The position numbers and the translations under genes are program-made. DNA of 64,000 bases from assembly GCF_029227915.1 (NCBI RefSeq), contig NC_079882.1, forward strand, positions 30,806,001 to 30,870,000, given 5' to 3'. This document shows, piece by piece, positions 1 to 11,553 of the stretch. Under the pieces are notes generated by a model, which was not told the DNA's origin, did no database searches, and was given only the letters and a program-made list of their open reading frames with translations. Every line of letters starts with the position of its first letter. Position 1 is the stretch's first letter. The stretch is from Hydractinia symbiolongicarpus. Its lineage: Eukaryota > Cnidaria > Hydrozoa > Anthoathecata > Hydractiniidae.

Positions 1-2236
1 AAAAAATGGCTTAATTATCTACATTTTTTAATAAAGCGCTACCACATCGCCCAGTGTAATCGCTGAGTTCCAGCAACCATTTCAGGTTAAGAAGAACGTT
101 ATTTCTTGGAGTCCAATTGGCTTATTTATCATATTTATAAGTTCAAAGTCCAAAATCAGTTCAATTAATTCCCACAGTCAATCGTTTCACTGCTAAAAGC
201 GATGGAACCTGGTAATATCAGAAACATATCGCTAAGTACATGTTGGTACGGATATGTGACGCAACCGTTGTAGCTCAAACAGACTGATAACGTTAGAAAT
301 TCAATGAAATGTAGTTTTTGAAACCGTCTCTATTTCTTCAGAGCGCGCTAACGTCTAGGATTGGTCCCACATTAAAAAATGGCTTATTTATCTACATTTT
401 CTAATAAAGCGCTACCGCAGCGCCCAGTGTAATCGCTGAGTTCAAGAAATCATGTCAAATTAAGAAGAACGTTTTTTCTTGGAGTCCAGTTGTCTTATTG
501 ATCATATTTCTAGGGTCACAGTCCAAAATCATTTCAATTAAGTCCCACAGTCAATCGTTTCATTGCTAAAAGCGAGGCAACCTAGTAGAGTCAGAAAAAT
601 AACGCAAAATACATGTTAGTACGAATATATGGCGCAACAGTTTTATCTCAAACGGACTGATACCGTTAGAAAGTCAATGAAAAGTAATTTTTGAAACTGT
701 CTCTATTATTTCAGCGTGCGCTATCGTCTAGGATTGGTCCCACAGTACAAAATGACTTATTTATCTAAATTTTATAATGAAGCGCTACCGCAGCGCCCAG
801 TGTAATCGCTGAGTTCCAGCAACCATTTCAGGTTAAGAAGAATGTTATTTCTTGGAGTCCAATTGGCTCACTTACCATATTTATATGTTCAAAGTCCAAA
901 ATCAGTTCAATTATTTCCCACAGTCAATCGTTTCACTGCTAAAAGCGATGCAACCTGGTAACATCAGAAACATATCGCTAAATACATGTTGGTACGAATA
1001 TGTAACGCAACCGTTGTAACTCAAACGGAGTGATACCGTTACAAAGTCAATGAAATGTATTTTTTGAAAATGTCTCTATTTCTTCAGCGCGAGCTAACGG
1101 CTAGGATTGGTCCCACAGTAAAAAATGACTTATTTATCTACATTTCTTAATAAAGCGCTATCACAGCAACCAGGTAATCGTTGAGTTCAAGCAATCATGT
1201 CAAATTAAGAAGAACGTTTTTTCTTGCAGTCCAGTTGTCTTATTGATCATATTTCTAGGGTCACAGTCCAAAATCATTTCAATTAAGTCCCACAGTCAAT
1301 CGTTTCATTGTTAAAAGCGAGGCAACCTAGTAGAGTCAGAAAAATAACGCAAAATACATGTTAGTACGAATATATGACGCAACATTTTTATCTCAAACGG
1401 ACTGATACCGTTAGAAAGTCAATGAAAAGTAATTTTTGAAACTGTCTCTATTATTTCAGCGTCCGCTATCGTCTAGGATTGGTCCCACACTACAAAATGA
1501 CTTATTTATCTAAATTTTATAATGAAGCGCTACCGCAGCGCCCAGTGTAATCGCTGAGTTCCAGCAACCATTTCAGGTTAAGAAGAATGTTATTTCTTGG
1601 AGTCCAATTGGCTCATTTATCATATTTATATGTTCAAAGTCCAAAATCAGTTCAATTAATTCCCACAGTCAATCGTTTCACTGCTAAAAGCGATGCAACC
1701 TGGTAACATCAGAAACATATCGCTAGATACATGTTGGTACGAATATGTAACGCAACCGTTGTAACTCAAACGGAGTGATACCGTTACAAAGTCAATGAAA
1801 TGTATTTTTTGAAAATGTTTCTATTTCTTCAGCGCGAGCTAACGGCTAGGATTGGTCCCACAGTAACAAATGACTTATTTATCTACATTTCTTAATAAAG
1901 CGCTATCACAGCGCCCAGGTAATCGTTGAGTTCAAGCAATCATGTCAAATTAATAAGAATGTTATTTCTTTGATTCGAATTGTCTCATTTATCACATTTA
2001 TAAGTTCAAAGTTCAAAATCAGTTCCATTAAGTACCACAGTCAATCGTTTCACTGTTAAATGCGATGCAATCTAGTAATATCGGAAATATATCGCTAAAT
2101 ACATGTTGGTACGGATATGTGACGCAACCGTTGTATCTTAAACAGACTGATAACGTTATAAAGTCAATGAAATGTAGTTTTTGAAACTGTCTCTATTTCT
2201 TCAGAGCGCGCTATCGTCTAGGATTGGTCCCACAGT

Positions 2237-2609
2237 AAAAAATGGCTTATTTATCTACATTTTTTAATAAAGCGCTACCACAGCGCCCAGTGTAATCGCT
2301 GAGTTCCAGCAACCATTTCAGGTTAAGAAGAATGTTATTTCTTGGAGTCCAATTGGCTTATTTATCATATTTATAAGTTCAAAGTCCAAAATCAGTTCAA
2401 TTAATTCCCACAGTCAATCGTTTCACTGCTAAAAGCGATGGAACCTGGTAATATCAGAAACATATCGCTAAGTACATGTTGGTACGGATATGTGACGCAA
2501 CCGTTGTAGCTCAAACAGACTGATAACGTTAGAAATTCGATGAAATGTAGTTTTTGAAACCGTTTCTATTTCTTCAGAGCGCGCTAACGTCTAGGATTGG
2601 TCCCACATT
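2237..2609 (+). repeat. Representative full-length monomer (373 bp)
   Basis: Anatomy in order: A-run and ATGGCTTATTTATCTAC; T6 tract followed by AATAAA; a small hairpin GCGCT-ACCAC-AGCGC (2272-2286); a TAATCGCTGA stretch whose TAA and TGA close open frames; a GTTATTTCTTGGAGTCC stretch; a variable central module (here TTGGCTTATTTATCATA); a CCCACAGT element near 2407; AAAAGCGATG; a conserved dyad around GGTAC; CCGTTGTAGCTCAAAC; AACGTT; a TTTTTGAAA stretch; GAGCGCGCTAACGTCTAGG; and the closing GGTCCCACA. I count about 15 CpG dinucleotides by eye. Phase is arbitrary; I set the start at the A-run because that junction is the most constant part. Monomers elsewhere differ mainly in the central module and the last 40 bases. 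Confidence 0.95.
2272..2286. other. Conserved small hairpin GCGCT-N5-AGCGC (representative)
   Basis: A 5 bp perfect stem with a 5-base loop. Most full-length monomers keep the stem while the loop varies among ACCAC, ACCGC, ATCAC and ACCAA. Some copies have weakened stems, such as GCGCC-ATCAC-AGCGC in the 44 kb and 52 kb subfamily. The 351 bp monomers of blocks H-K lack it altogether through a 22 bp deletion. It could be a protein-binding dyad or a weak structural element; the sequence alone does not decide. Confidence 0.6.
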
Positions 2610-2982
2610 AAAAAATGGCTTATTTATCTACATTTTCTAATAAAGCGCTACCGCAGCGCCCAGTGTAATCGCTGAGTGCAAGAAATCATGTCAAATTAAG
2701 AAGAATGTTATTTCTTGGAGTCCAATTGGCTCACTTATCATATTTATATGTTCAAAGTCCAAAATCAGTTCAATTATTTCCCACAGTCAATCGTTTCACT
2801 GCTAAAAGCGATGCAACCTGGTAACATCAGAAACATATCGCTAAATACATGTTGGTACGAATATGTAACGCAACCGTTTTAACTCAAACGGAGTGATACC
2901 GTTACAAAGTCAATGAAATGTATTTTTTGAAAATGTCTCTATTTCTTCAGCGCGAGCTAACGGCTAGGATTGGTCCCACAGT
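2610..2982. repeat. Hybrid B/b monomer joining 6-mer to 5-mer
   Basis: The left part matches type B (CTGAGTGCAAGAAATCATG, then CAAATTAAGAAGAA). From about 2704 it matches type b (TGTTATTTCTTGG, then TTGGCTCACTTATC). The breakpoint lies in the shared AAATTAAGAAGAA stretch at about 2691-2703. This is what an unequal crossover between neighbouring monomers leaves, and it explains why the second half of the HOR is one monomer shorter. Confidence 0.85.
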
Positions 2983-4099
2983 AAAAAATGACTTATTTAT
3001 CTACATTTTTTAATAAAGCGCTATCACAGCACCCAGGTAATCGTTGAGTTCAAGCAATCATGTCAAATTAAGAAGAACGTTTTTTCTTGGAGTCCAGTTG
3101 TCTTATTGATCATATTTCTAGGGTCACAGTCCAAAATCATTTCAATTAAGTCCCACAGTCAATCGTTTCATTGTTAAAAGCGAGGCAACCTAGTAGAGTC
3201 AGAAAAATAACGCAAAATACATGTTAGTACGAATATATGACGCAACATTTTTATCTCAAACGGACTGATACCGTTAGAAAGTCAATGAAAAGTAATTTTT
3301 GAAACTGTCTCTATTATTTCAGCGTCCGCTATCGTCTAGGATTGGTCCCACACTACAAAATGACTTATTTATCTAAATTTTATAATGAAGCGCTACCGCA
3401 GCGCCCAGTGTAATCGCTGAGTTCCAGCAACCATTTCAGGTTAAGAAGAATGTTATTTCTTGGAGTCCAATTGGCTCATTTATCATATTTATATGTTCAA
3501 AGTCCAAAATCAGTTCAATTAATTCCCACAGTCAATCGTTTCACTGCTAAAAGCGATGCAACCTGGTAACATCAGAAACATATCGCTAAATACATGTTGG
3601 TACGAATATGTAACGCAACCGTTGTAACTCAAACGGAGTGATACCGTTACAAAGTCAATGAAATGTATTTTTTAAAAATGTTTCTATTTCTTCAGCGCGA
3701 GCTAACGGCTAGGATTGGTCCCACAGTAAAAAATGACTTATTTATCTACATTTCTTAATAAAGCGCTATCACAGAGCCCAGGTAATCGTTGAGTTCAAGC
3801 AATCATGTCAAATTAATAAGAATGTTATTTCTTGGATTCGAATTGTCTCATTTATCACATTTATAAGATCAAAGTTCAAAATCAGTTCCATTAAGTCCCA
3901 CAGTCAATCGTTTCACTGTTAAATGCGATGCAATCTAGTAATATCGGAAATATATCGCTAAATACATGTTGGTACGGATATGTGACGCAACCGTTGTATC
4001 TTAAACAGACTGATAACGTTATAAAGTCAATGAAATGTAGTTTTTGAAACTGTCTCTATTTCTTCAGAGCGCGCTATCGTCTAGGATTGGTCCCACAGT

Positions 4100-7000
4100 A
4101 AAAAAAGGCTTAATTATCTACATTTTTTAATAAAGCGCTACCACATCGCCCAGTGTAATCGCTGAGTTCCAGCAACCATTTCAGGTTAAGAAGAACGTTA
4201 TTTCTTGGAGTCCAATTGGCTTATTTATCATATTTATAAGTTCAAAGTCCAAAATCAGTTCAATTAATTCCCACAGTCAATCGTTTCACTGCTAAAAGCG
4301 ATGGAACCTGGTAATATCAGAAACATATCGCTAAGTACATGTTGGTACGGATATGTGACGCAACCGTTGTAGCTCAAACAGACTGATAACGTTAGAAATT
4401 CAATGAAATGTAGTTTTTGAAACCGTCTCTATTTCTTCAGAGCGCGCTAACGTCTAGGATTGGTCCCACATTAAAAAATGGCTTATTTATCTACATTTTC
4501 TAATAAAGCGCTACCGCAGCGCCCAGTGTAATCGCTGAGTTCAAGAAATCATGTCAAATTAAGAAGAACGTTTTTTCTTGGAGTCCAGTTGTCTTATTGA
4601 TCATATTTCTAGGGTCACAGTCCAAAATCATTTCAATTAAGTCCCACAGTCAATCGTTTCATTGCTAAAAGCGAGGCAACCTAGTAGAGTCAGAAAAATA
4701 ACGCAAAATACATGTTAGTACGAATATATGGCGCAACAGTTTTATCTCAAACGGACTGATACCGTTAGAAAGTCAATGAAAAGTAATTTTTGAAACTGTC
4801 TCTATTATTTCAGCGTGCGCTATCGTCTAGGATTGGTCCCACAGTACAAAATGACTTATTTATCTAAATTTTATAATGAAGCGCTACCGCAGCGCCCAGT
4901 GTAATCGCTGAGTTCCAGCAACCATTTCAGGTTAAGAAGAATGTTATTTCTTGGAGTCCAATTGGCTCACTTACCATATTTATATGTTCAAAGTCCAAAA
5001 TCAGTTCAATTATTTCCCACAGTCAATCGTTTCACTGCTAAAAGCGATGCAACCTGGTAACATCAGAAACATATCGCTAAATACATGTTGGTACGAATAT
5101 GTAACGCAACCGTTGTAACTCAAACGGAGTGATACCGTTACAAAGTCAATGAAATGTATTTTTTGAAAATGTCTCTATTTCTTCAGCGCGAGCTAACGGC
5201 TAGGATTGGTCCCACAGTAAAAAATGACTTATTTATCTACATTTCTTAATAAAGCGCTATCACAGCACCCAGGTAATCGTTGAGTTCAAGCAATCATGTC
5301 AAGTTAAGAAGAACGTTTTTTCTTGGAGTCCAGTTGTCTTATTGATCATATTTCTAGGGTCACAGTCCAAAATCATTTCAATTAAGTCCCACAGTCAATC
5401 GTTTCATTGTTAAAAGCGAGGCAACCTAGTAGAGTCAGAAAAATAACGCAAAATACATGTTAGTACGAATATATGACGCAACATTTTTATCTCAAACGGA
5501 CTTATACCGTTAGAAAGTCAATGAAAAGTAATTTTTGAAACTGTCTCTATTATTTCAGCGTCCGCTATCGTCTAGGATTGGTCCCACACTACAAAATGAC
5601 TTATTTATCTAAATTTTATAATGAAGCGCTACCGCAGCGCCCAGTGTAATCGCTGAGTTCCAGCAACCATTTCAGGTTAAGAAGAATGTTATTTCTTGGA
5701 GTCCAATTGGCTCATTTATCATATTTATATGTTCAAAGTCCAAAATCAGTTCAATTAATTCCCACAGTCAATCGTTTCACTGCTAAAAGCGATGCAACCT
5801 GGTAACATCAGAAACATATCGCTAGATACATGTTGGTACGAATATGTAACGCAACCGTTGTAACTCAAACGGAGTGATACCGTTACAAAGTCAATGAAAT
5901 GTATTTTTTGAAAATGTTTCTATTTCTTCAGCGCGAGCTAACGGCTAGGATTGGTTCCACAGTAAAAAATGACTTATTTATCTACATTTCTTAATAAAGC
6001 GCTATCACAGCGCCCAGCTAATCGTTGAGTTCAAGCAATCATGTCAAATTAATAAGAATGTTATTTCTTTGATTCGAATTGTCTCATTTATCACATTTAT
6101 AAGTTCAAAGTTCAAAATCAGTTCCATTAAGTACCACAGTCAATCGTTTCACTGTTAAATGCGATGCAATCTAGTAATATCGGAAATATATCGCTAAATA
6201 CATGTTGGTACGGATATGTGACGCAACCGTTGTATCTTAAACAGACTGATAACGTTATAAAGTCAATGAAATGTAGTTTTTGAAACTGTCTCTATTTCTT
6301 CAGAGCGCGCTATCGTCTAGGATTGGTCCCACAGTAAAAAATGGCTTATTTATCTACATTTTTTAATAAAGCGCTACCACAGCGCCCAGTGTAATCGCTG
6401 AGTTCCAGCAACCATTTCAGGTTAAGAAGAATGTTATTTCTTGGAGTCCAATTGGCTTATTTATCATATTTATAAGTTCAAAGTCCAAAATCAGTTCAAT
6501 TAATTCCCACAGTCAATCGTTTCACTGCTAAAAGCGATGGAACCTGGTAATATCAGAAACATATCGCTAAGTACATGTTGGTACGGATATGTGACGCAAC
6601 CGTTGTAGCTCAAACAGACTGATAACGTTAGAAATTCAATGAAATGTAGTTTTTGAAACCGTCTCTATTTCTTCAGAGCGCGCTAACGTCTAGGATTGGT
6701 CCCACATTAAAAAATGGTTTATTTATCTACATTTTCTAATAAAGCGCTACCGCAGCGCCCAGTGTAATCGCTGAGTTCAAGAAATCATGTCAAATTAAGA
6801 AGAACGTTTTTTCTTGGAGTCCAGTTGTCTTATTGATCATATTTCTAGGGTCACAGTCCAAAATCATTTCAATTAAGTCCCACAGTCAATCGTTTCATTG
6901 TTAAAAGCGAGGCAACCTAGTAGAGTCAGAAAAATAACGCAAAATACATGTTAGTACGAACATATGACGCAACAGTTTTATTTCAAACGGACTGATACCG

Positions 7001-8572
7001 TTAGAAAGTCAATGAAAAGTAATTTTTGAAACTGTCTCTATTTCTTCAGAGCGCGCTATCGTCTAGGATTGGTCCCACAGTAAAAAATGGCTTATTTATC
7101 TACATTTTTTAATAAAGCGCTACCACAGCGCCCAGTGTAATCGCTGAGTTCCAGCAACCATTTCAGGTTAAGAAGAATGTTATTTCTTGGAGTCCAATTG
7201 GCTTATTTATCATATTTATAAGTTCAAAGTCCAAAATCAGTTCAATTAATTCCCACAGTCAATCGTTTCACTGCTAAAAGCGATGGAACCTGGTAATATC
7301 AGAAACATATCGCTAAGTACATGTTGGTACGGATATGTGACGCAACCGTTGTAGTTCAAACAGACTGATAACGTTAGAAATTCAATGAAATGTAGTTTTT
7401 GAAACCGTCTCTATTTCTTCAGAGCGCGCTAACGTCTAGGATTGGTCCCACATTAAAAAATGGCTTATTTATCTACATTTTCTAATAAAGCGCTACCGCA
7501 GCGCCCAGTGTAATCGCTGAGTGCAAGAAATCATGTCAAATTAAGAAGAACGTTTTTTCTTGGAGTCCAGTTGTCTTATTGATCATATTTCTAGGGTCAC
7601 AGTCCAAAATCATTTCAATTAAGTCCCACAGTCAATCGTTTCATTGTTAAAAGCGAGGCAACCTAGTAGAGTCAGAAAAATAACGCAAAATACATGTTAG
7701 TACAAATACATGACGCAACAGTTTTATCTCAAACGGACTGATACCGTTAGAAAGTCAATGAAAAGTAATTTTTGAAACTGTCTCTATTATTTCAGCGTGC
7801 GCTATCGTCTAGGATTGGTCCCACACTACAAAATGACTTATTTATCTAAATTTTATAATGAAGCGCTGCCGCAGCGCCCAGTGTAATCGCTGAGTTCCAG
7901 CAACCATTTCAGGTTAAGAAGACTGTTATTTCTTGGAGTCCAATTGGCTCATTTATCATATTTATATGTTCAAAGTCCAAAATCAGTTCAATTAATTCCC
8001 ACAGTCAATCGTTTCACTGCTAAAAGCGATGCAACCTGGTAACATCAGAAACATATCGCTAAATACATGTTAGTACGAATATGTAACGCAACCGTTGTAA
8101 CTCAAACGGAGTGATACCGTTACAAAGTCAATGAAATGTATTTTTTGAAAATGTTTCTATTTCTTCAGCGCGAGCTAACGGCTAGGATTGGTCCCACAGT
8201 AAAAAATGACTTATTTATCTACATTTCTTAATAAACCGCTATCACAGCGCCCAGGTAATCGTTGAGTTCAAGCAATCATGTCAAATTAATAAGAATGTTA
8301 TTTCTTGGATTCGAATTGTCTCATTCATCACATTTATAAGTTCAAAGTTCAAAATCAGTTCCATTAAGTCCCACAGTCAATCGTTTCACTGTTAAATGCG
8401 ATGCAATCTAGTAATATCGGAAATATATCGCTAAATACATGTTGGTACGGATATGTGACGCAACCGTTGTATCTTAAACAGACTGATAACGTTATAAAGT
8501 CAATGAAATGTAGTTTTTGAAACTGTCTCTATTTCTTCAGAGCGCGCTAACGTCTAGGATTGGTCCCACAGT
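4100..8572. repeat. Block A, HOR copy 2 with rearranged 3' part
   Basis: Monomers start at 4100, 4473, 4846, 5219, 5591, 5964, 6336, 6709, 7082, 7455, 7828 and 8201. The first seven follow copy 1 closely in order f-B-b-c-d-e-f. From 6709 the order departs: a full B with an e-like 3' end (CAGAGCGCGCTATCG), then f, B, d and e. The B unit at 7455 carries the GAGTGCAAG mark also seen at 2675, so this part was probably copied from the fused-monomer region and shuffled. The block ends at 8572, where the next unit has an unrelated subfamily signature. Confidence 0.88.
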
Positions 8573-11553
8573 ACAAAATGACTTATTTATCTAATTTTTT
8601 TAATGAAGCGCTACCGCAGCGCTAAGTGTAATCGCTGAATTCCAGCAATCGTGTCAACTTAAGGAGAATGTTATTTCGTGGAGTCCAATTGTCTCATTCA
8701 TCACATTTATAATTTCAAATTCCAAAATCAGTTCAATTAAGTGCCAGAGTGAATCCTTTCACTGTTAAAAGCGATGCAACCTGGCAACATCTGAATCATG
8801 TCACTAGATACATGTTGGTACGAATATGTGACGCGACTGTTGTACTTCAAGCGGGCGGACACCGTTAGAAACTCAATGAAATGTAGTTTTTGAAACTGTA
8901 TCTATATCTTCAGCGCGTGGTAACGGCTAGGATTCGTCCCACAGCAAAATGTGACTTATTTATCTAAATTTTCAAGTTAAGCGCTACCACAGCGACCAGT
9001 AAAATCTCTGAGTTCCAGCAGCAATGTCAGATTAAGAAGAATGTTACTTCTTGGAGTCCAATTGGCTCATTTATCACATTTATAAGTTCAAAGTCCGAAA
9101 TCAGTTCAATTAAGTCCCACAGTAAATTGGTTCACTGTTAAAAGCCATGCAACTTGGTAATATCTGAAACACGTCGCTAAACACATGTTGGTACGAATAT
9201 GTGACGCGACTGTTGTACTTCAAGCGGACGGACACCGTTAGAAACTCAATGAAATGTAGTTTTTGAAACTGTCTCTATATCTTCAGCGCGTGCTAACGGC
9301 TAGGATTGGTCGCACAGTAAAAAATGACTTATTTATCTAAATTTTTAAATGAAGCGCTACCACAGCGCCCAGTGTAATCGCTGAGTTCCAGCAACCATGT
9401 CAGATTAAGAAGAATGTTATTTCTTTGAGTCCAATTGGCTCATTTATCACATTTATAAGTTCAAAGTCCAAAATCAGTTCAATTAAGTCCCACAGTCAAT
9501 CGTTTCACCGCTAAAAGCGATTGAACCTGGTAACATCAGAAACATATCGCTAAATACATGTTGGTACGAATATGTAACGCAACCGCTGTAACTCAAACGG
9601 AGTGATACCGTTACAAAGTCAATGAAATGTAGTTTTTGAAAATGTCTCTATTTTTTCAGCGCGAGCTAACGGCTAGGATTGGTCCCACAGTAAAAAATGA
9701 CTTATTTATCTACATTTTTTAATAAAGCGCTATCACAGCGCCCAGGTAATCGTTGAGTTGAAGCAATCATGTCAAATTAATGAGAATGTTATTTCCTGGA
9801 GACCAATTGTCTCATTCATCACATTTATAATGTCAAAGTCCAAAATCAGTTCAATTAAGTCCCACAGTCAATCTTTTCACTGTTAAAAGCGATGCAATCT
9901 AGTAATATCAGAAACATATCGCTAAATACATGTTGGTACGAATATGTAACGCAACCGTTGTAACTCAAACGGAGTGATACCGTTACAAAGTCAATGAAAT
10001 GTAGTTTTTGAAAATGTCTCTATTTCTTCAGCGCGAGCTTACGGCTAGGATTGGTCCCACAGTAAAAAATGACTTATTTATCTACATTTTATAATAAAGC
10101 GCTATCACAGCGCCCAGGTAATCGTTGAGTTCAAGAAATCATGTCAAATTAATAAGAATGTTATTCCTTGGAGTCGAATTGTCTCATTTATCACATTTAT
10201 AAGTTCAAAGTCCAAAATCAGTTCCATTAAGTCCCACAGTCAATCGCTTCACTGTTAAAAGCGATGCAATCTAGTAATATCGGAAATATATCGCTAAATA
10301 CATGTTGGTACGAGTATGTGACGCAACAGTTGCAGCTCAAACAGACTGATAACGTTAGAAAGTCAATGAAATGTAGTTTTTGGAACTGTCTCTATTTCTT
10401 CAGAGCGCGCTAACGTCTAGGATTGGTCCCACAGTAAAAAATTGCTTATTTATCTACATTTTCTAATAAAGCGCTACCACAGCGCCCAGTAGAAATGCTC
10501 TGTTCCAGCAATAATTTCAAATTAAGAAGAACGTTTTTTCTTGGAGTCCAGTTCTCTTATTGATCATATTACTAGGGTCAAAGTCCAAACTCATTTCAAT
10601 TAAATCCACAGTCAATCGTTTCATTGTTAAAAGCGATGCAACCTAGTAGAGTCAGAAAAATAACGCTAAATACATGTTGGTACGAATATGTGACGCAACA
10701 GTTGTAACTCAAAGGGACCGATACCGTTGGAAAGTCAATGAATTGTAATTTTTGAAACTGTCTCTATTTCTTCAGCGTGCGCTCTCGTCTAGGATTGGTC
10801 CCACAGTACAAAATGACTTATTTATCTAAATTTTTTAATGAAGCGCTACCGCAGCGCCCAGTGTAATCGCTGAATTCCAGCAATCGTGTCAAATTAATGA
10901 GAATGTTACTTCCTGGAGACCAATTGTCTCATTCATCCCATTTATATTGTCAAAGTCCAAAATCAGTTCAATTAAGTCCCAGAGTCAATCCTTTCACTGT
11001 TAAAAGCGATGCAACCTAGTAATATCTGAAACATATCGCTAAATACATGTTGGTACGAATATGTGACGCAACCGTTGTACTTCAAATGGACGGATAGCGT
11101 TAGAAAGTCAATGAAGTGTAGTTTTTAAAACTGTCTCTATTTCTTCATGGCTCGCTAACGTCTAAGATTGGCCCGACAGTAAAAAATAATTTATTTATCT
11201 ATATTTTTTAATAAAGCGCTACCCCAGCGCCCAGTGGAAATGCTCTGTTCCAGCAATCATTTCAAATTAAGAAGAACGTTTTTTCTTGGAGTTCAGTTGT
11301 CTTATTGATCATACTTCTAGGGTCAAAGTCAAAAATCGCTTCAATTAAGTCCCACAGTCAATCGTTTCACTGTTAAAAGCGATGCAACCTCGTAATATCT
11401 GAAACATGTCGCAAAATACATTCTGGTACGAATATGTGAGCCAACCGTTGTAACTCAAACGGAGTGATACCGTTACAATGTTAATGAAATTTCGTTTTTG
11501 AAAATGTCTCTATTTCTTCAGAGCGAGCTAACGGCTAGGATTGGTCCCACAGT
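8573..11553. repeat. Block B, eight divergent monomers without HOR
   Basis: Monomers start at 8573, 8946, 9319, 9692, 10064, 10436, 10808 and 11181. They differ from one another more than monomers within the flanking HORs do, and no multi-monomer offset gives long identity. The first unit shows AGCGCTAAGTG in place of AGCGCCCAGTG; several carry ACTTCAAGCGGACGG or ATATCTTCAGCGCGTG. This may be an older part of the array that later amplification missed. Confidence 0.85.
8810..8829. other. Conserved 20 bp imperfect dyad centred on GTAC (representative)
   Basis: The sequence is ACATGTTGGTACGAATATGT. It fits the symmetric pattern ACATnTTnGTACnAAnATGT, with 8 of 10 base pairs symmetric. It recurs near the same place in nearly every monomer, including the half-size units. 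Common variants are GGTACGGATATGT, ATTCTGGTACG and GTTAGTACG, so the GTAC core and outer ACAT/ATGT survive best. Symmetry plus retention suggests a dimeric protein site, but homogenisation of the array alone would also preserve it. Confidence 0.6.

Larger units (their letters stand above)
1..4099. repeat. Block A, 11-mer HOR copy 1 (4,099 bp)
   Basis: Monomers start at 1, 374, 747, 1120, 1492, 1865, 2237, 2610, 2983, 3355 and 3728. Calling the first six types f, B, b, c, d and e, the order is f-B-b-c-d-e-f-(B/b)-c-d-e. It is therefore a 6-mer followed by a 5-mer in which B and b are fused. Within it, 841-2240 and 2704-4103 match at a 1,863 bp offset (five monomers). The whole unit recurs at a 4,099 bp offset. 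Distinctive marks include TTAATTATCT at the start of monomer 1, and a CTAGGGTCACAGTCC stretch in B and c. The two HOR copies differ only at scattered bases, for example AGCAACCAGG at 1160s versus AGCACCCAGG at 5260s. Confidence 0.93.

Noticed and set aside
5219-5590. Possible CRISPR array
   Set aside because: The repeat unit is the whole ~373 bp monomer with no alternating unique spacers; repeats abut directly.
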